Source of the DNA: Muricea muricata
Taxonomy: Eukaryota > Cnidaria > Anthozoa > Malacalcyonacea > Plexauridae
Length of the DNA: 64,000 nucleotides
Reading direction: 5' to 3'
NCBI GenBank assembly: GCA_963855995.1
Contig: OY979717.1
Coordinates: 50,827,244 to 50,891,243, forward strand
A model generated the notes under the pieces. The model ran no database searches, had not been told where the DNA came from, and worked only from the letters and a program-made list of their open reading frames with translations. Each line of letters opens with the position of its first letter. The stretch's first letter is position 1. Of this stretch, positions 34,609 to 45,138 are shown piece by piece. The position numbers and the translations under genes were made by a program.

Positions 34609-35220
34609 GTTTTATTAAAACAAAGTGAATCGTAGTTTAAAAGATTTCAACAGGGACCGGAAAATTTTATTGAAAATTTAGGCAATGATCCAGGGCGAAC
34701 AGGGGGAGGAAAACTTTGTACTGTTTTTCTGGTCAGCGATAATCCGAAAAAAATAGGGACCAGTGACGCGTTTTACGTCACAATCCGCCATGTTTTCGAT
34801 TACACTTTTTATACGGGAATGCGGTCTCCAGATATATAGTATAGCTCAGTGAATGTCACGCCTTACGTCATCCGTTAGCGAGCCTGCTTTTTTTTTTGAC
34901 AATATTTCACCCCATAGGGAACATATGGGGTGGAGCATTATTCATGTAAACCACGCGACACCACAAGCAGCATCCACGAAGTTTAAAAAAAGAAAAATGG
35001 CGGAATGTGCGAAAAGTTTGATGAATTTGACGAGGAATTAAGGTTTTCGAGGACAAGGACGTTAAAAACACAAATATTTAAAATATTAAAAGAAATTTTA
35101 TGTGCTTCTCGTCATGAAAATGAACAAAAAACTTGTATTTTAGAGCGTCGTATTAACGATGGTATGTTCAAGTTAAAAGTTTCTTCTTATGAAAGTTTAT
35201 TATTTTCGGTATAATATATC

Positions 35221-35300
35221 ATTTATAGACCATCCGCTCGGGGGATTCAGCAAATTATTTCCTGTTTCCTGAATCCCTTTCGCTCCGGGTCTTTAAATGA
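35221..35300. repeat. Hairpin at outer part of left arm
   Basis: GGGATTCAGCAAATTATTTCCTG pairs with CAGG...TGAATCCC. Outer parts (TAGACC...GGGTCTTTAAATGATA) match the hairpin at 17940 in layout. The right-arm copy is at 62041-62120. Confidence 0.55.
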
Positions 35301-37170
35301 TAAATGTAGCGTCAAGAAAACTGCTAGCTATCATTCATGTTTAAATCAACGCGCACAATGCAAATATTTTCACCATCTCAATTTACTTATAAATATGGAC
35401 ATCGAGTATAGATGTACTCTGGCGTAGTATGAGAGCTTTTGTTAAATTAGTTCAATTGTACGATATTAAGAGCAATGTCAATCCAATGTGCGGAAACGTT
35501 TGCACGTCCGTGTGCATTTGTGATCAACTTAATTGCGAGTAGCATATTTTCATTTAAAGGAAATCATAGTATTTAATATTAAATAATGAGAGAGCTTGTA
35601 CAATAAAAAATCAAGTTAAATTGTGTGTTCGAAACACATGTGAAAAAAGTCCTTGCGCATTTGAATGACGCAACATTTATTACGGACATAGAAAATTTAT
35701 CAAGTCAAAATGCCTAGTGGCGCTGACCAAATACTTAGTTATTGTTTTCATGTATTTATGGTAAGAACAGCACATACATTGACTCGGCTGCAAACATCAT
35801 GAGACGACTGAATTGCACGTGATTTTATACCTTGCATATCTGACGACCATCCTTTTTGATGGTCTGTTATGAACGTAAACAAAGAATTAAGAATATTAAT
35901 TCGAATGAATTAGTTGCATGTATATTTAATTGCCAAATACATGTAGTAAAGGATTAAATAAATTAAGTTCTAAGACACTGATGACTAGTTTCGTAGAAAG
36001 CTTCTTTGAAAGACTTAATGACGACGAGCCCTACAACTGATATCATTCCAACGTCCTCTTTTATCAGCCCCATGATAATACGGTGCTCTGTAAGCCAACT
36101 CAGTGCATCCTTCTCGTTTAGGATTACTTGGTTCACGCTCTATCCAATATGTGAAAATCGCTTTCACACAAAACACGGTAGAAAATTTATTTTCTGCAAC
36201 ATTTTCCTACACTCTATACAAACCAATATATGGCATGCCGATTTTTCTTTTTTTCAAAAGGTTGTAAATATGTCGATTAGTTGCATGGTCTGCTGGCACC
36301 GCCAAATCTCTACCAATGGCGCGACAAGCATGTCGGGCTTTATGCCAACTAGCGGCTGGTTTATTGCTAACAAAATAACAACGACCACCCAAATTTTTCC
36401 AGTTACAGGGGCAGGCTAAAAATATCAGTTTGGAAATATTAATTATGAGCTAAACTAATTAAAGTTCCTGATTAAATCAAACTAAGCAGAAAATACGGCC
36501 AAATCAATCGCATAATAATTAATACTTAGTTGGAGTATATGTGGGTTCGCGTGGGTATGTATGTTCCGCGGATGGGTTTATCTGTCTCGTGTTTATCTGT
36601 CTGTTTGGATAATTGAGCACTCATATCACGTAGCTACGACCATGAAATACAAATCGATCATTAAGCCTGCATGATTGTCATATATCGCCGATGGTCGGTT
36701 ATTCATTGTCACTAATGAGTTATCAAGGAAAAAGAAATCACCGACAATTCCCGTCACCGATTTTCGAAACCTTAGACAGTCAGTCGCATCTTTGATGGTC
36801 AGTCGAATATTTGACCTTTTCATTAACCTCGTTTCCAAACCTCTATCTCTGTATCTAATAATTATAAGTTGATATAATGAGGACCATGCTCAATTAATCA
36901 AGCGAATCGATCACCATATTTCAATTTTTCTCAAAAGGATTGCCCGAATTCACGAACTAAATACTTTTTCAAAATATTTTACGATATGTAGTATAGAATT
37001 TTTACTCGATTTCTTTTTAAGTGTTGGTAAGTAAATCGAAATGAGAAAACAAAACATAGATATTTTGTCTAGCCAAACCTAGCCTGCGGTACAGACGCTT
37101 GGTTAGGTTAAGCCAAGCCAAGCTATGCCAAACCAAAGAGAACCTAACCCTAACTCTAAGCCTAACTCTA

Positions 37171-37285
37171 CCTTACCTTACCTTACCTTACCTTACCTTA
37201 CCTTACCTTACCTTACCTTACCTTACCTTACCTTACCTTACCTTACCTTACCTTACCTTACCTTACCTTACCTTACCTTACCTTA
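37171..37285. repeat. (CCTTA)n pentanucleotide array, about 23 units
   Basis: Preceded by CCTAACCCTAACTCTAAG and by two GCCAA units. It occupies the place of the (TTGGC)n array in the right arm. Confidence 0.97.
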
Positions 37286-39092
37286 GAAGGGTTGTTTATA
37301 GGGGTGGTTATTAGAAGCAAAACATTGCCTAACTATAATATATTCCAAGAAAATCACCACTCAACATGCCAGGTCAGCAGCTAATTATGCATAAAATCAC
37401 AAAAATTGCTGGCAGAAATTAAATTTTCATATTTTCTAAAAAAAATTATTATAACATGAAAAACCATGTTCAATTGAATCCAATTCTTACCGATTTCAAA
37501 AGGATTGACATTACTTTGTTGATATACAAGACATTGTATTTCACTTACCCCCCGCAAAAACACGATTTCAGCCATATTTTCCGTCTTGTTCGCTTTTTTA
37601 TCGCCAACTAGCCGAAGTCTCATACAATTCTTGTATTTTCCCATAATCACAGATGACTAAAGAACAACTCACCCCATTTTCGACTTGTTCTGATACTGTG
37701 CTGTCTACTTTATCCTCGATTTTGCATCCTCGACAATTAGCCAAAATTGCCGCCATTACGAAGTCTTGCCGCTTTTGTGTCCGATAAATTGACTTCTTCG
37801 TCTTCATGTGTATTTATATTCAGTAATCCAACAGTACTTTATACTATTGAATTTCTAAAGGTGATTTTTTGACATTCTATCAATTTTCAATATAAAAATC
37901 CACCCACATAAAATCGAGTGTCTTCAAGCTTCAAAATAATTTGAAAGTCACGCGCAATCGTCACGAAAATTCCTCGTGGGCGACCATACCGGGGGGAGTG
38001 AAAATTTTCACGAATGCGTTGCATGTTTATATTTGCGTGTTGTTTTGTTTTTAAGCTTAAACTACAAGAAAATCTGACAGTTATGCATTTCTCCCATGTT
38101 TTTTTAGGGCTATGCCAGTGCAGATACGTACGTTTCAATTTTAAAATCTTAGTGGGCTAATAGTGGCTTTTAGTGGCTTAGACGCTTAGTCATTTTATAC
38201 TTTGGCATGATAAAAATCGTCCTTTAAATAAAAATGGGGAAATGCGTAAGTCTGTCTGATTTTCTTTTAGTTGAAGCTTAAAAACAAAACAATACGCAAA
38301 TATACATGAACATAGAATAATATGAAATGTTTACTTAGCTTGCGGTGGAAACGAGCAAGCGTATTCGTGAAAATATTCACTCCCCCCGGTATGGTCGCCC
38401 ACGAGGAATTTTCGTGACGATTGCGCGTGACTTTCAAATTATTTTGAAGCTTGAAGACACTCGATTCTATGTGGGTGGATTTTTATATTGAAAATTGATA
38501 GAATGTTAAAAAATCACCTTTAGAAATTCAATAGTATAAAGTACTGTTGGATTACTGAATATAAATACACATGAAGACGAAGAAGTCAATTTATCGGACA
38601 CAAAAGCGGCAAGACTTTGTAATGGCGGCAATTTTGGCTAATTGTCGAGGATGCAAAATCGAGGATAAAGTAGACGGCACAGTCTCAGAACAAGTCGAAA
38701 ATGGGATGAGTTGTTCTTTAGTCATCTGTGATTATGGGAAAATACAAGAATTGTATGAGACTTCGGCTAGTTGGCGATAAAAAAGCGAACAAGACGGAAA
38801 ATATGGCCGAAATCGTGTTTTTGCGGGGGGTAAGTGAAATACAATGTCTTGTATATCAACAAAATAACGTCAATCCTTTTGAAATCTGTAAGAATTGGAT
38901 TCAATTGAACATGGTTTTTCATGTTATAATAATTTTTTTTAGAAAATATGAAAATTTAATTTCTGCCAGCAATTTTTGTGATTTTATGCATAATTAGCTG
39001 CTGACCTGGCATGTTGAGTGGTGATTTTCTTGGAATATATTATAGTTAGGCAATGTTTTGCTTCTAATAACCACCCCTATAAACAACCCTTC
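37286..39092. mobile_element. 1.8-kb palindromic transposable element, TA-flanked
   Basis: Starts GAAGGGTTGTTTATAGGGGT and ends in the exact inverse, with TA on both sides (37284-37285, 39093-39094). The arms (37286 to about 38030 and about 38340-39092) are nearly identical inverted copies. Each arm, read outwards from the centre, has an ATG frame (38571-38780; inverse 37598-37807) and a second frame (38728-38997) that runs to MAEIVFLRG before a GTAAGT donor. I recognise no domain. It is absent from the right arm, so it inserted after the duplication. Confidence 0.7.
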
Positions 39093-39329
39093 TAAACATT
39101 ATAGGCACTTCAGAAAGGCCGTTGCTCGCATTGGTCTGAGGTTAGAGCTATGTCGACACTGCCGTTTCAAGGCGGGGTCATTTTGATGACTTTCGCCCCG
39201 GATTCGGGTTTTGGCACATATGCCATGTTGACCGGCATGGTCATTTTACCCTAAAACAGTTGAGATTACTTGTGGCAAATGAAATGCATACAAACTCCTA
39301 TACAGGTCCTGGACTATACTTGATTAAAG

Positions 39330-39765
39330 AATATTATCACTTGATACAAGAATAATATTATTTGATATAAGAATATTTTTTCCCTGATATAAGGATATTA
39401 TTACTTGATACAAGAATACTATTACTTGATACTAGAATATTATCCGCTGATGAAAGAATATTATTACTTGATAAAATAATATTATTACTTGATACAAGAT
39501 TATTATTGCTTGACACAAGAATATTATTGCTTGATACAAGAATATTATACTTGATACAATGCTATTATTCCCTGAGAAAAGAATATTATTACTTGATACA
39601 AGAATATTATTACTTGATACAAGAATATTATTTATTACTTGATTAAAGAATATCATTACTTGATAAAAGAATGTTATTCCTTGATACAAGAATAATAACC
39701 TGACACACAAATATTAAATATTACTTGACACAAGAAAATTATTACCTTATGCACAAGAATAATAT
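39330..39765. repeat. Degenerate ACTTGATACAAGAATATTATT minisatellite
   Basis: About 20 irregular units of 18 to 22 bp. The 230 bp before it show nothing. Confidence 0.85.
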
Positions 39766-40199
39766 AATTTGATAAAGCTAAACGGGTACAAAGACAAAAT
39801 AATTAGGATTTAGTACCGCTTAATTGATGTGATGTATTTTCTGACAGATATTTTGTACCTAGTCAGTGCTCAGAAGAAAAAATATCCTACATTACGAATA
39901 GGATATTTATAATTATGATTAAAACATCAACAAATATAATACAATCATTATGGCATATTTCTAGTATCATTGCAAATTTCTAGTATCTAAATATATATCA
40001 ACAACTTGTTTAGAGACAATGTAAACAATGAATGTATGTCCAACATAAAGTGATTATGTCAATAGTTCTTATTAAATAGTAGTTAAAATTTTATCAAGCC
40101 CAAGTAACAATACCAGTTGGCAATAAATTTCATATACACCCAAAAATATACATCCATTTGTATTTTCTGTATGTGTTCATACCAGAGATTTGGTGCAAC

Positions 40200-40532
40200 T
40201 TAAAATCCAGAAGATCTATGCTGAAGATCTAAGTACTCTTCTTTTTCGGACTGAAATATGTCAAGCAGGTCACCTGGAGTGTTTAGGTCATGAAACACTA
40301 GGTTGTGTATCATTGTTAGACCCAGTTCATAGGCTTTGGGATAGTCAACATCCAACAGATAGAATAGCCCAATTAAAGCAAGGACAGGTTCCACAATTGT
40401 CTTCAACTCCACTGTGAAAATTAAATTACATGCGCATGTTAACATTGCAGATGTTTTGTCTATGCAGAGCAATAGCAAACCTTTCAAATCCTGTCGCCTG
40501 GAGTTGCAAACGGCCTCGGGATCTTCATGATC
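40200..40532 (-). CDS. Unrecognised protein, last two exons
   Basis: Two exons join in phase. Exon 40532-40481 (acceptor AG at 40533-40534, donor GTTTGC) encodes DHEDPEAVCNSRRQDLK. After a 69-bp intron ending TTTTCACAG, exon 40411-40200 encodes VELKTIVEPVLALIGLFYLL, then DVDYPKAYELGLTMIHNLVF and a stop at 40200-40202. The composition is normal, and the second exon looks helical and partly hydrophobic. I do not recognise the family. The upstream part of the gene is interrupted by the transposon at 40750-44121. An exon at about 44761-44869 could belong to it. Confidence 0.6.
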   Translation of the reverse strand, partial: DHEDPEAVCNSRRQDLKGLLLLCIDKTSAMLTCACNLIFTVELKTIVEPVLALIGLFYLLDVDYPKAYELGLTMIHNLVFHDLNTPGDLLDIFQSEKEEYLDLQHRSSGF

Positions 40533-40749
40533 CTATAAGGAGGAAGAAAATTTATTAAGTTGTTAATTACAGTTAGTTTTTCTTCCTCTAGCCACATACT
40601 CTCAGAAAAGAGCTATTTTTTTAAAAAAAAAGCTGTATTCAAGAAGGCTACGAATATTGTTTTGACCATATGCTTGTATTCCAAACCCACTCAAACCCAT
40701 AGAGAATCTATATTAATAAATAGGTCTATATAGATACAGAGAGAGGTTA

Positions 40750-40895
40750 CACTCAAATCCGGTGTTGTGTTGCCAGCAATATTGCAATATTGTCACGTAA
40801 TATTGCAATTTTGTTCAGCAGATTGCTCTGAGCAATTTCGCGAACAAATTGCGAAATATAAGTATAAACTGTAACATTCAAAACTAAAAAGTTCC
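40750..40895 (+). repeat. Left terminal inverted repeat of the two-gene transposon
   Basis: Aligns with the inverse of 43975-44121 over its full length with small gaps. The inner palindrome ATTGCTCTGAGCAAT is conserved in both. Confidence 0.85.
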
Positions 40896-41081
40896 TATAC
40901 TATTTAGTATTTTTATTCACTGGCTTAATGTAAAAAAACTGATTGGATAACAGCAAAAAAGCCGAGCCAATCGAATGTCCGAGATTATTGGTGACATAAT
41001 TAATTTATTAACACTGTACAATTTGCAAATTGCCGACTGCTAAACACGTGTTTGTATTACGGTAAAGTACGGTTTAGAGAT

Positions 41082-42671
41082 ATGTTTCAAGTATTAGTCC
41101 GTTATTTTGGCGATCGTTGTGTTAGTTTTTTTTGTGGAGGAACCCATTTTGGAATAGTCTTTGCTGTTACAGAGGATAAAGTCAGTAATACCTTGTTTTC
41201 TGCAATTGCAACATGAGCAAATACGTTTAGCTTATCATGACGTGCAGTCGGGTTGTTTTATAAATATTAATCCCGAAGATCGATTACATTTACTTGAGGC
41301 TTTCAAAAACGTCGTTCCGAGTGGACATGATCGTTACAATAGAATAAATTTAAAGGTCTGGGAAAGCGACTCGCCGTCTTTCTTAAGAAAAGCAGCGACC
41401 GCGCTTGATGGAAGCAATGCGAACAAAGGCAATATTATTAACAATTGCGTACACGACAGTGTCAGTACTGACGGACTAACCAAAGCAAAAACACCAAAAA
41501 GGCTTGATTTTTCTGCTAATGTACATCCAGCCGAAGTAGTAGACGCGAAAGAAAATAAAAAGGAAGAAATATCAAACAAACTACAATGGCTTGAGGACAG
41601 GAAAGTAGCTCTACAGACTCATATTCGAGAACTTGAAATACCTGTCGAGGAGCCAATGCGTATTGGAACATATCGAACTGTTTGTGGCAATTGCCATATA
41701 CGTGGACATAGAACAGTTGGAAATCGCAACAATGATGCATGCAATGCTGCCGAGTGTATGTCGTATTTTATGTGCGGACAGAAAAACAAGCATCCTGAGC
41801 ATTTTGATGAGATAAGAAAGAATAAAAGAGAATTGAAAGATCTTACCAAGGAAATTGAAAATGCACAATTAGAAAAGAAAAACCTTATCGAGTTTCAATC
41901 GAAAAGCATTTCGGCGTTTGCGACAGCAATTGCTCCTCGTCTTACTCGGGCATTCAGTGAAAAGTATTCTTTAAAAACCGCAAAAGGTAAACTTGCATTA
42001 CAAAAGGACATTTTAATAATACATACGTGCAGCATGCAAAAACAAAATTCCTGAAAATACAGGGAGCGACAAAGCATTGTTTACAACTTTGTTGAAACAA
42101 CAAGAAAATGTCATGTCAGAATTGAAAAACAACAGTGCGTCAAGTGCATCAACAATCAGTACAATAACTGTTGCTGTTTCTCCTGTTCAACCGCGCAACA
42201 TAAAAAGAAAAAGATTACGGGAGAAAAGTGATTCATGTGACGTTTCGAGTGATAGTTCAGCGAGTGATTCGTCGCCCGAGAGAAAACCACATAAAAAATC
42301 CAAGCGGGCTCGCAAAAGCCACAAAAGGAGAAAAAAATCTCAAGCAAAGTCATCCAGAAAAAAAACGACGTCGTCGTCCTAGCACTAGTAGCGATTCCAG
42401 TTCAGACAGTGTAAGTTCAAAAGAATCCTTGCACGAACAGAAAAGTCGCAAACCAGAAACGAAAGGTAAATTATGCGTTCCGGAAAACGCTGTCAACATT
42501 AGTGACACACAATATTCCCAAGTACAACGGCAACGTGAACAATGTTCCTTGACAGAACTAGCAACAATAGCAGTGGCTATAAATAAGGGAAAGGGTGAAT
42601 GGACCCCGCTAGACTTTGATAGCAGTTACATCAAAGTACTTTTAAACTTCACAAAAAGAAACAAAGGTTGA
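41082..42671 (+). CDS. Accessory gene of the transposon: Cys/His zinc motif plus Arg/Ser-rich tail
   Basis: Proposed exons: 41082-41120 (MFQVLVRYFGDRC), a 52-bp intron (GTTAGT...TTACAG), 41173-41986, a 46-bp intron (GTAAAC...GTGCAG), then 42033-42671. Both joins keep the frame. Residues around 41680-41770 hold CGNCHIRGHRTVGN with CNAAEC and C, a likely zinc knuckle. A coiled-coil-like Lys/Glu stretch follows (KNKRELKDLTKEIENAQLEK). After the second intron comes an SSDSSASDS and RKSHKRRKKS region, typical of disordered nucleic-acid-associated tails. A run of eight A at 42358-42365 shifts the frame by one; with seven A it would continue RRRRPSTSSDSSSDS to a stop at 42669. I do not know the family. 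Confidence 0.55.
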
Positions 42672-42820
42672 TATTATTTAGGTTAAATATAGTTTGTCGG
42701 GAACGTTAGTTGATTGTTTACCATTAATTGTATAAATTAAGCATATTTCTAAATGCAAGTAACATGAACAATCATGATGTTCATTGTCATTATATATTTA
42801 CTTTCAATACCGTGTTGGAT

Positions 42821-43789
42821 TCAAATTACGAAGCCACAGTGCTGGAAAAACTTGGTAGACATTTTTTCAGTAATAGTTTCCAAACCTTCAATTATTGCAA
42901 TTTCAGTAAAATGTATTGCGAATTGTTCGTGCTTTCGCAAATACACTTTCATATTTCTGAAACAAAGTTCGCATGTGTTGAAATCTGGACTATATGGCAG
43001 TTGAAATATTAGGTTAACACCGTTTCCCAGCATTGCTCGTAATTCAGGTTCAGCCATACCTCCGTGATGAAAACCACAATTGTCCATTACTACGATATCA
43101 CCATGATTGAGATCTGGGTTACCGTATACGGGATCGACAATTGTAAGGCATTCTCGAAAAAAATGAAGCATCTCTAGCTCGTTTGAAGGCCCATCCAATA
43201 TATCAAAATAATCAACACCAAACCTGCTATGTAAAAGATTCACTGTATAATTGCAATTAGACGGGTAGCGTTGAACTTCTACTTCTTCTTGCCCTTTTTT
43301 TGCGTGTCCGTATTTTCTGTTGGGGGTAGTCTTTATGACCGAAGCTTCGTCAAAAAAGTGCACTTTCGAAGAATTTACCCCAGACATGAACATAATGTAG
43401 TCCAGTGTTTTTAGTGAGTTTGGCACTGTTAGCGATTCAGCAGGACAAGGAGATAATTTTTTGAACGTGAAATCGAGATCGCTATGCAGTATTCTAGATA
43501 TTGTTGTACGAGATGGGACGTCCTCTTCTGTACAAATACCATGCTCGATCAAGTCCGCTTGAAGCTCGACGGCGTAAGTACTTGGCTTGTTTGTCTTAAT
43601 GTACTCTACGAATTCAACAACTTGTGGACTGGCAACACTTCTTTCTTTTGCCCCTGGTTTACCTGGCAATATTGTCCCTTCTTCAATAAAATTGTTGATT
43701 ATTTTTGAGATGACTTGATGAGATAGTTTTACTTCTGTAGCAATCTCTGACTGTCTTGAACCAGTAGACCATAATGGCTCTTTTCGCAA
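42821..43789 (-). CDS. DDE transposase, IS630/Tc1/mariner superfamily (DD37E by my count)
   Basis: About 320 residues. The N-terminus has a helix-turn-helix (RQSEIATEVKLSHQVISKII) and a second DNA-binding segment (PSRTTISRIL). The catalytic core shows VHFFDEASV (first Asp), DIVVMDNCGFHHG (second Asp) and LPYSPDFNTCELCF (Glu), with 37 residues between the second Asp and Glu. These excise and insert the element at TA. No in-frame ATG precedes the helix-turn-helix and a stop lies a few codons upstream, so a short first exon is probably missing from this model. The core is uninterrupted, so it may be recent. Confidence 0.85.
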   Translation of the reverse strand: MRKEPLWSTGSRQSEIATEVKLSHQVISKIINNFIEEGTILPGKPGAKERSVASPQVVEFVEYIKTNKPSTYAVELQADLIEHGICTEEDVPSRTTISRILHSDLDFTFKKLSPCPAESLTVPNSLKTLDYIMFMSGVNSSKVHFFDEASVIKTTPNRKYGHAKKGQEEVEVQRYPSNCNYTVNLLHSRFGVDYFDILDGPSNELEMLHFFRECLTIVDPVYGNPDLNHGDIVVMDNCGFHHGGMAEPELRAMLGNGVNLIFQLPYSPDFNTCELCFRNMKVYLRKHEQFAIHFTEIAIIEGLETITEKMSTKFFQHCGFVI

Positions 43790-43974
43790 GTGAAGTTATA
43801 CAAGCAATTATAGCACACAGTTAATTATTTGTTTCGGGCGGGGAACGTGAATATTACCACTAACCAATATGAATTCAAATGTAACAAATATGTGCATTTG
43901 ACTGGCTCGTTTTTGCTGTTAGCCAATCAGGGGCTTGTTTACCCAAAAGCTGTTAATATAATTAGTTGGAAGTG

Positions 43975-44121
43975 CGAACGTTTGAATTTTACAGCTGATA
44001 TTTACAATTTGAGATTTGTTCGCATCGGTAGCAAATTGCTCAGAGCAATCTGCTACGCAAAATTGCAATATTACGTGACAATAATGCAATCTTGCTCGCA
44101 ACAGAACGACGGATTTGACTG
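43975..44121 (-). repeat. Right terminal inverted repeat of the two-gene transposon
   Basis: Inverse counterpart of 40750-40895. It has an extra GCTACCGAT-like insert next to the inner palindrome. Confidence 0.85.
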
Positions 44122-44123
44122 TA

Positions 44124-44760
44124 AAAGTTATAACTGTTGAGCATTCATATGAACTAGGAAATCTGTTTTTGTTAGCCAAACATCAATCAAAAGTCCAATT
44201 TAAGACTGATTTTTATCTACATACAAGATTTTAGAATACTATTGTGCGCATAGAAGCAATATGAAAATTAATGATCATTTTAGCTTTTTTCCACTTAAGA
44301 ATGTATCTTCCAATTTTAAAAAGGGTTTTCGTGCATGCTTGTCAAAAATAACGCTCTAAAGAAATTCAAAATTAAACAGTAGAACAAAAAAATTTTAACA
44401 TAACTGCTGCTATGTTCATTTTTTCTGAAAGGAATGTGGCAATATAATGCATAAATTTTTCTTTTGCCTTATCGAAAAGAAACTTTGAAGTAGTTAAAAT
44501 ATCTGTGTTTAATTTTTTGACAAAGAAGGAAATCACACTAGTCACCTTCCATATTCACAAAAATCCACAATAACAAAGATCATAAAGATTCACAATAAGC
44601 AAACATGTGGATTTGTATTATGATAACTTCAATAGTTCTTATTATCCCTTAAAGTTTTTATTTTATTTATTAAATTAGGATCTAATGAAAGAAAAATTAA
44701 CAAAATAGACTTTGTGGATAGTGTAAAAAACATTATCAACTAACAAAACCTTACCTTTAT
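44124..44760. other. No feature
   Basis: AT-rich sequence with no coding signal and no counterpart in the right arm. Confidence 0.5.
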
Positions 44761-44869
44761 TATGTGCATCAATTAGTTCCACAACTTTTTTGAAGTTTTA
44801 GTAGACTTCACACTTGCGTTTTCAAACAACAAATGCAAGTTTCTGAACAAATGGATCACCTTGGCAACT
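44761..44869 (-). pseudogene. Possible exon with a frame break
   Basis: Bounded by TTTTCACAG and GTAAGG. It encodes VAKVIHLFRNLHLLFENASV and then, one frame over, FKKVVELIDAHNK. The break falls at a run of six A. It could be an upstream exon of the gene at 40200-40532, but the phases do not join directly. Confidence 0.35.
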
Positions 44870-45138
44870 GTGAAAATTAAAGAAAGTGTTTTAGTATACA
44901 CCAAGCATATTGTGTAGGGTAATTCATTGATCGATTTTCTGCAGAAGGCAATATTTTCTTTCGGTGGCAACATTGGATAAGAAATGGCTGGTAGATTATC
45001 GAAGAAACATTATTGGTCCATATAAACCAAAAACAAGGACTGTAGACAAATAATCATCTCTGCAACAAAACACTCTAAATATACCACACATACAGTACAG
45101 TGTACAGCCATCTATTTAGGGACATTACATACTATATT

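Larger units (their letters stand above)
40750..44121. mobile_element. 3,372-bp Tc1/mariner-type transposon with two genes
   Basis: TIRs of about 140 bp begin CACTCAAATCCG at the left and CAGTCAAATCCG on the inverse right end, flanked by TA (40748-40749; 44122-44123), as expected for the IS630/Tc1/mariner superfamily. They share GTCACGTAATATTGCAATTT and AGCAGATTGCTCTGAGCAAT. Inside, a DDE transposase runs on the minus strand, and a second gene with a zinc-binding motif and an Arg/Ser-rich tail runs on the plus strand; the two genes converge. The element is missing from the right arm of the duplication. Confidence 0.85.

Noticed and set aside
35979..36000. CTGATGACTAGTTTC resembling a hammerhead core
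   Set aside because: It is the complement of the lectin gene's coding end and 3' UTR; GAAAC is on the wrong strand and no helices form.
37171..37285. (CCTTA)n next to CCTAACCCTAA as a possible interstitial telomere
   Set aside because: The unit is five bases and not TTAGGG; only a few CCTAA-like words occur beside it.
41986..42033. Apparent frameshift in the transposon's plus-strand gene
   Set aside because: A 46-bp GT-AG intron (41987-42032) restores the frame exactly, so I treat it as splicing.
45100..45138. Use of the first start codon at 45100 for the LINE reverse transcriptase
   Set aside because: Comparison with the empty site in the other arm shows that bases up to 45138 are flanking DNA.
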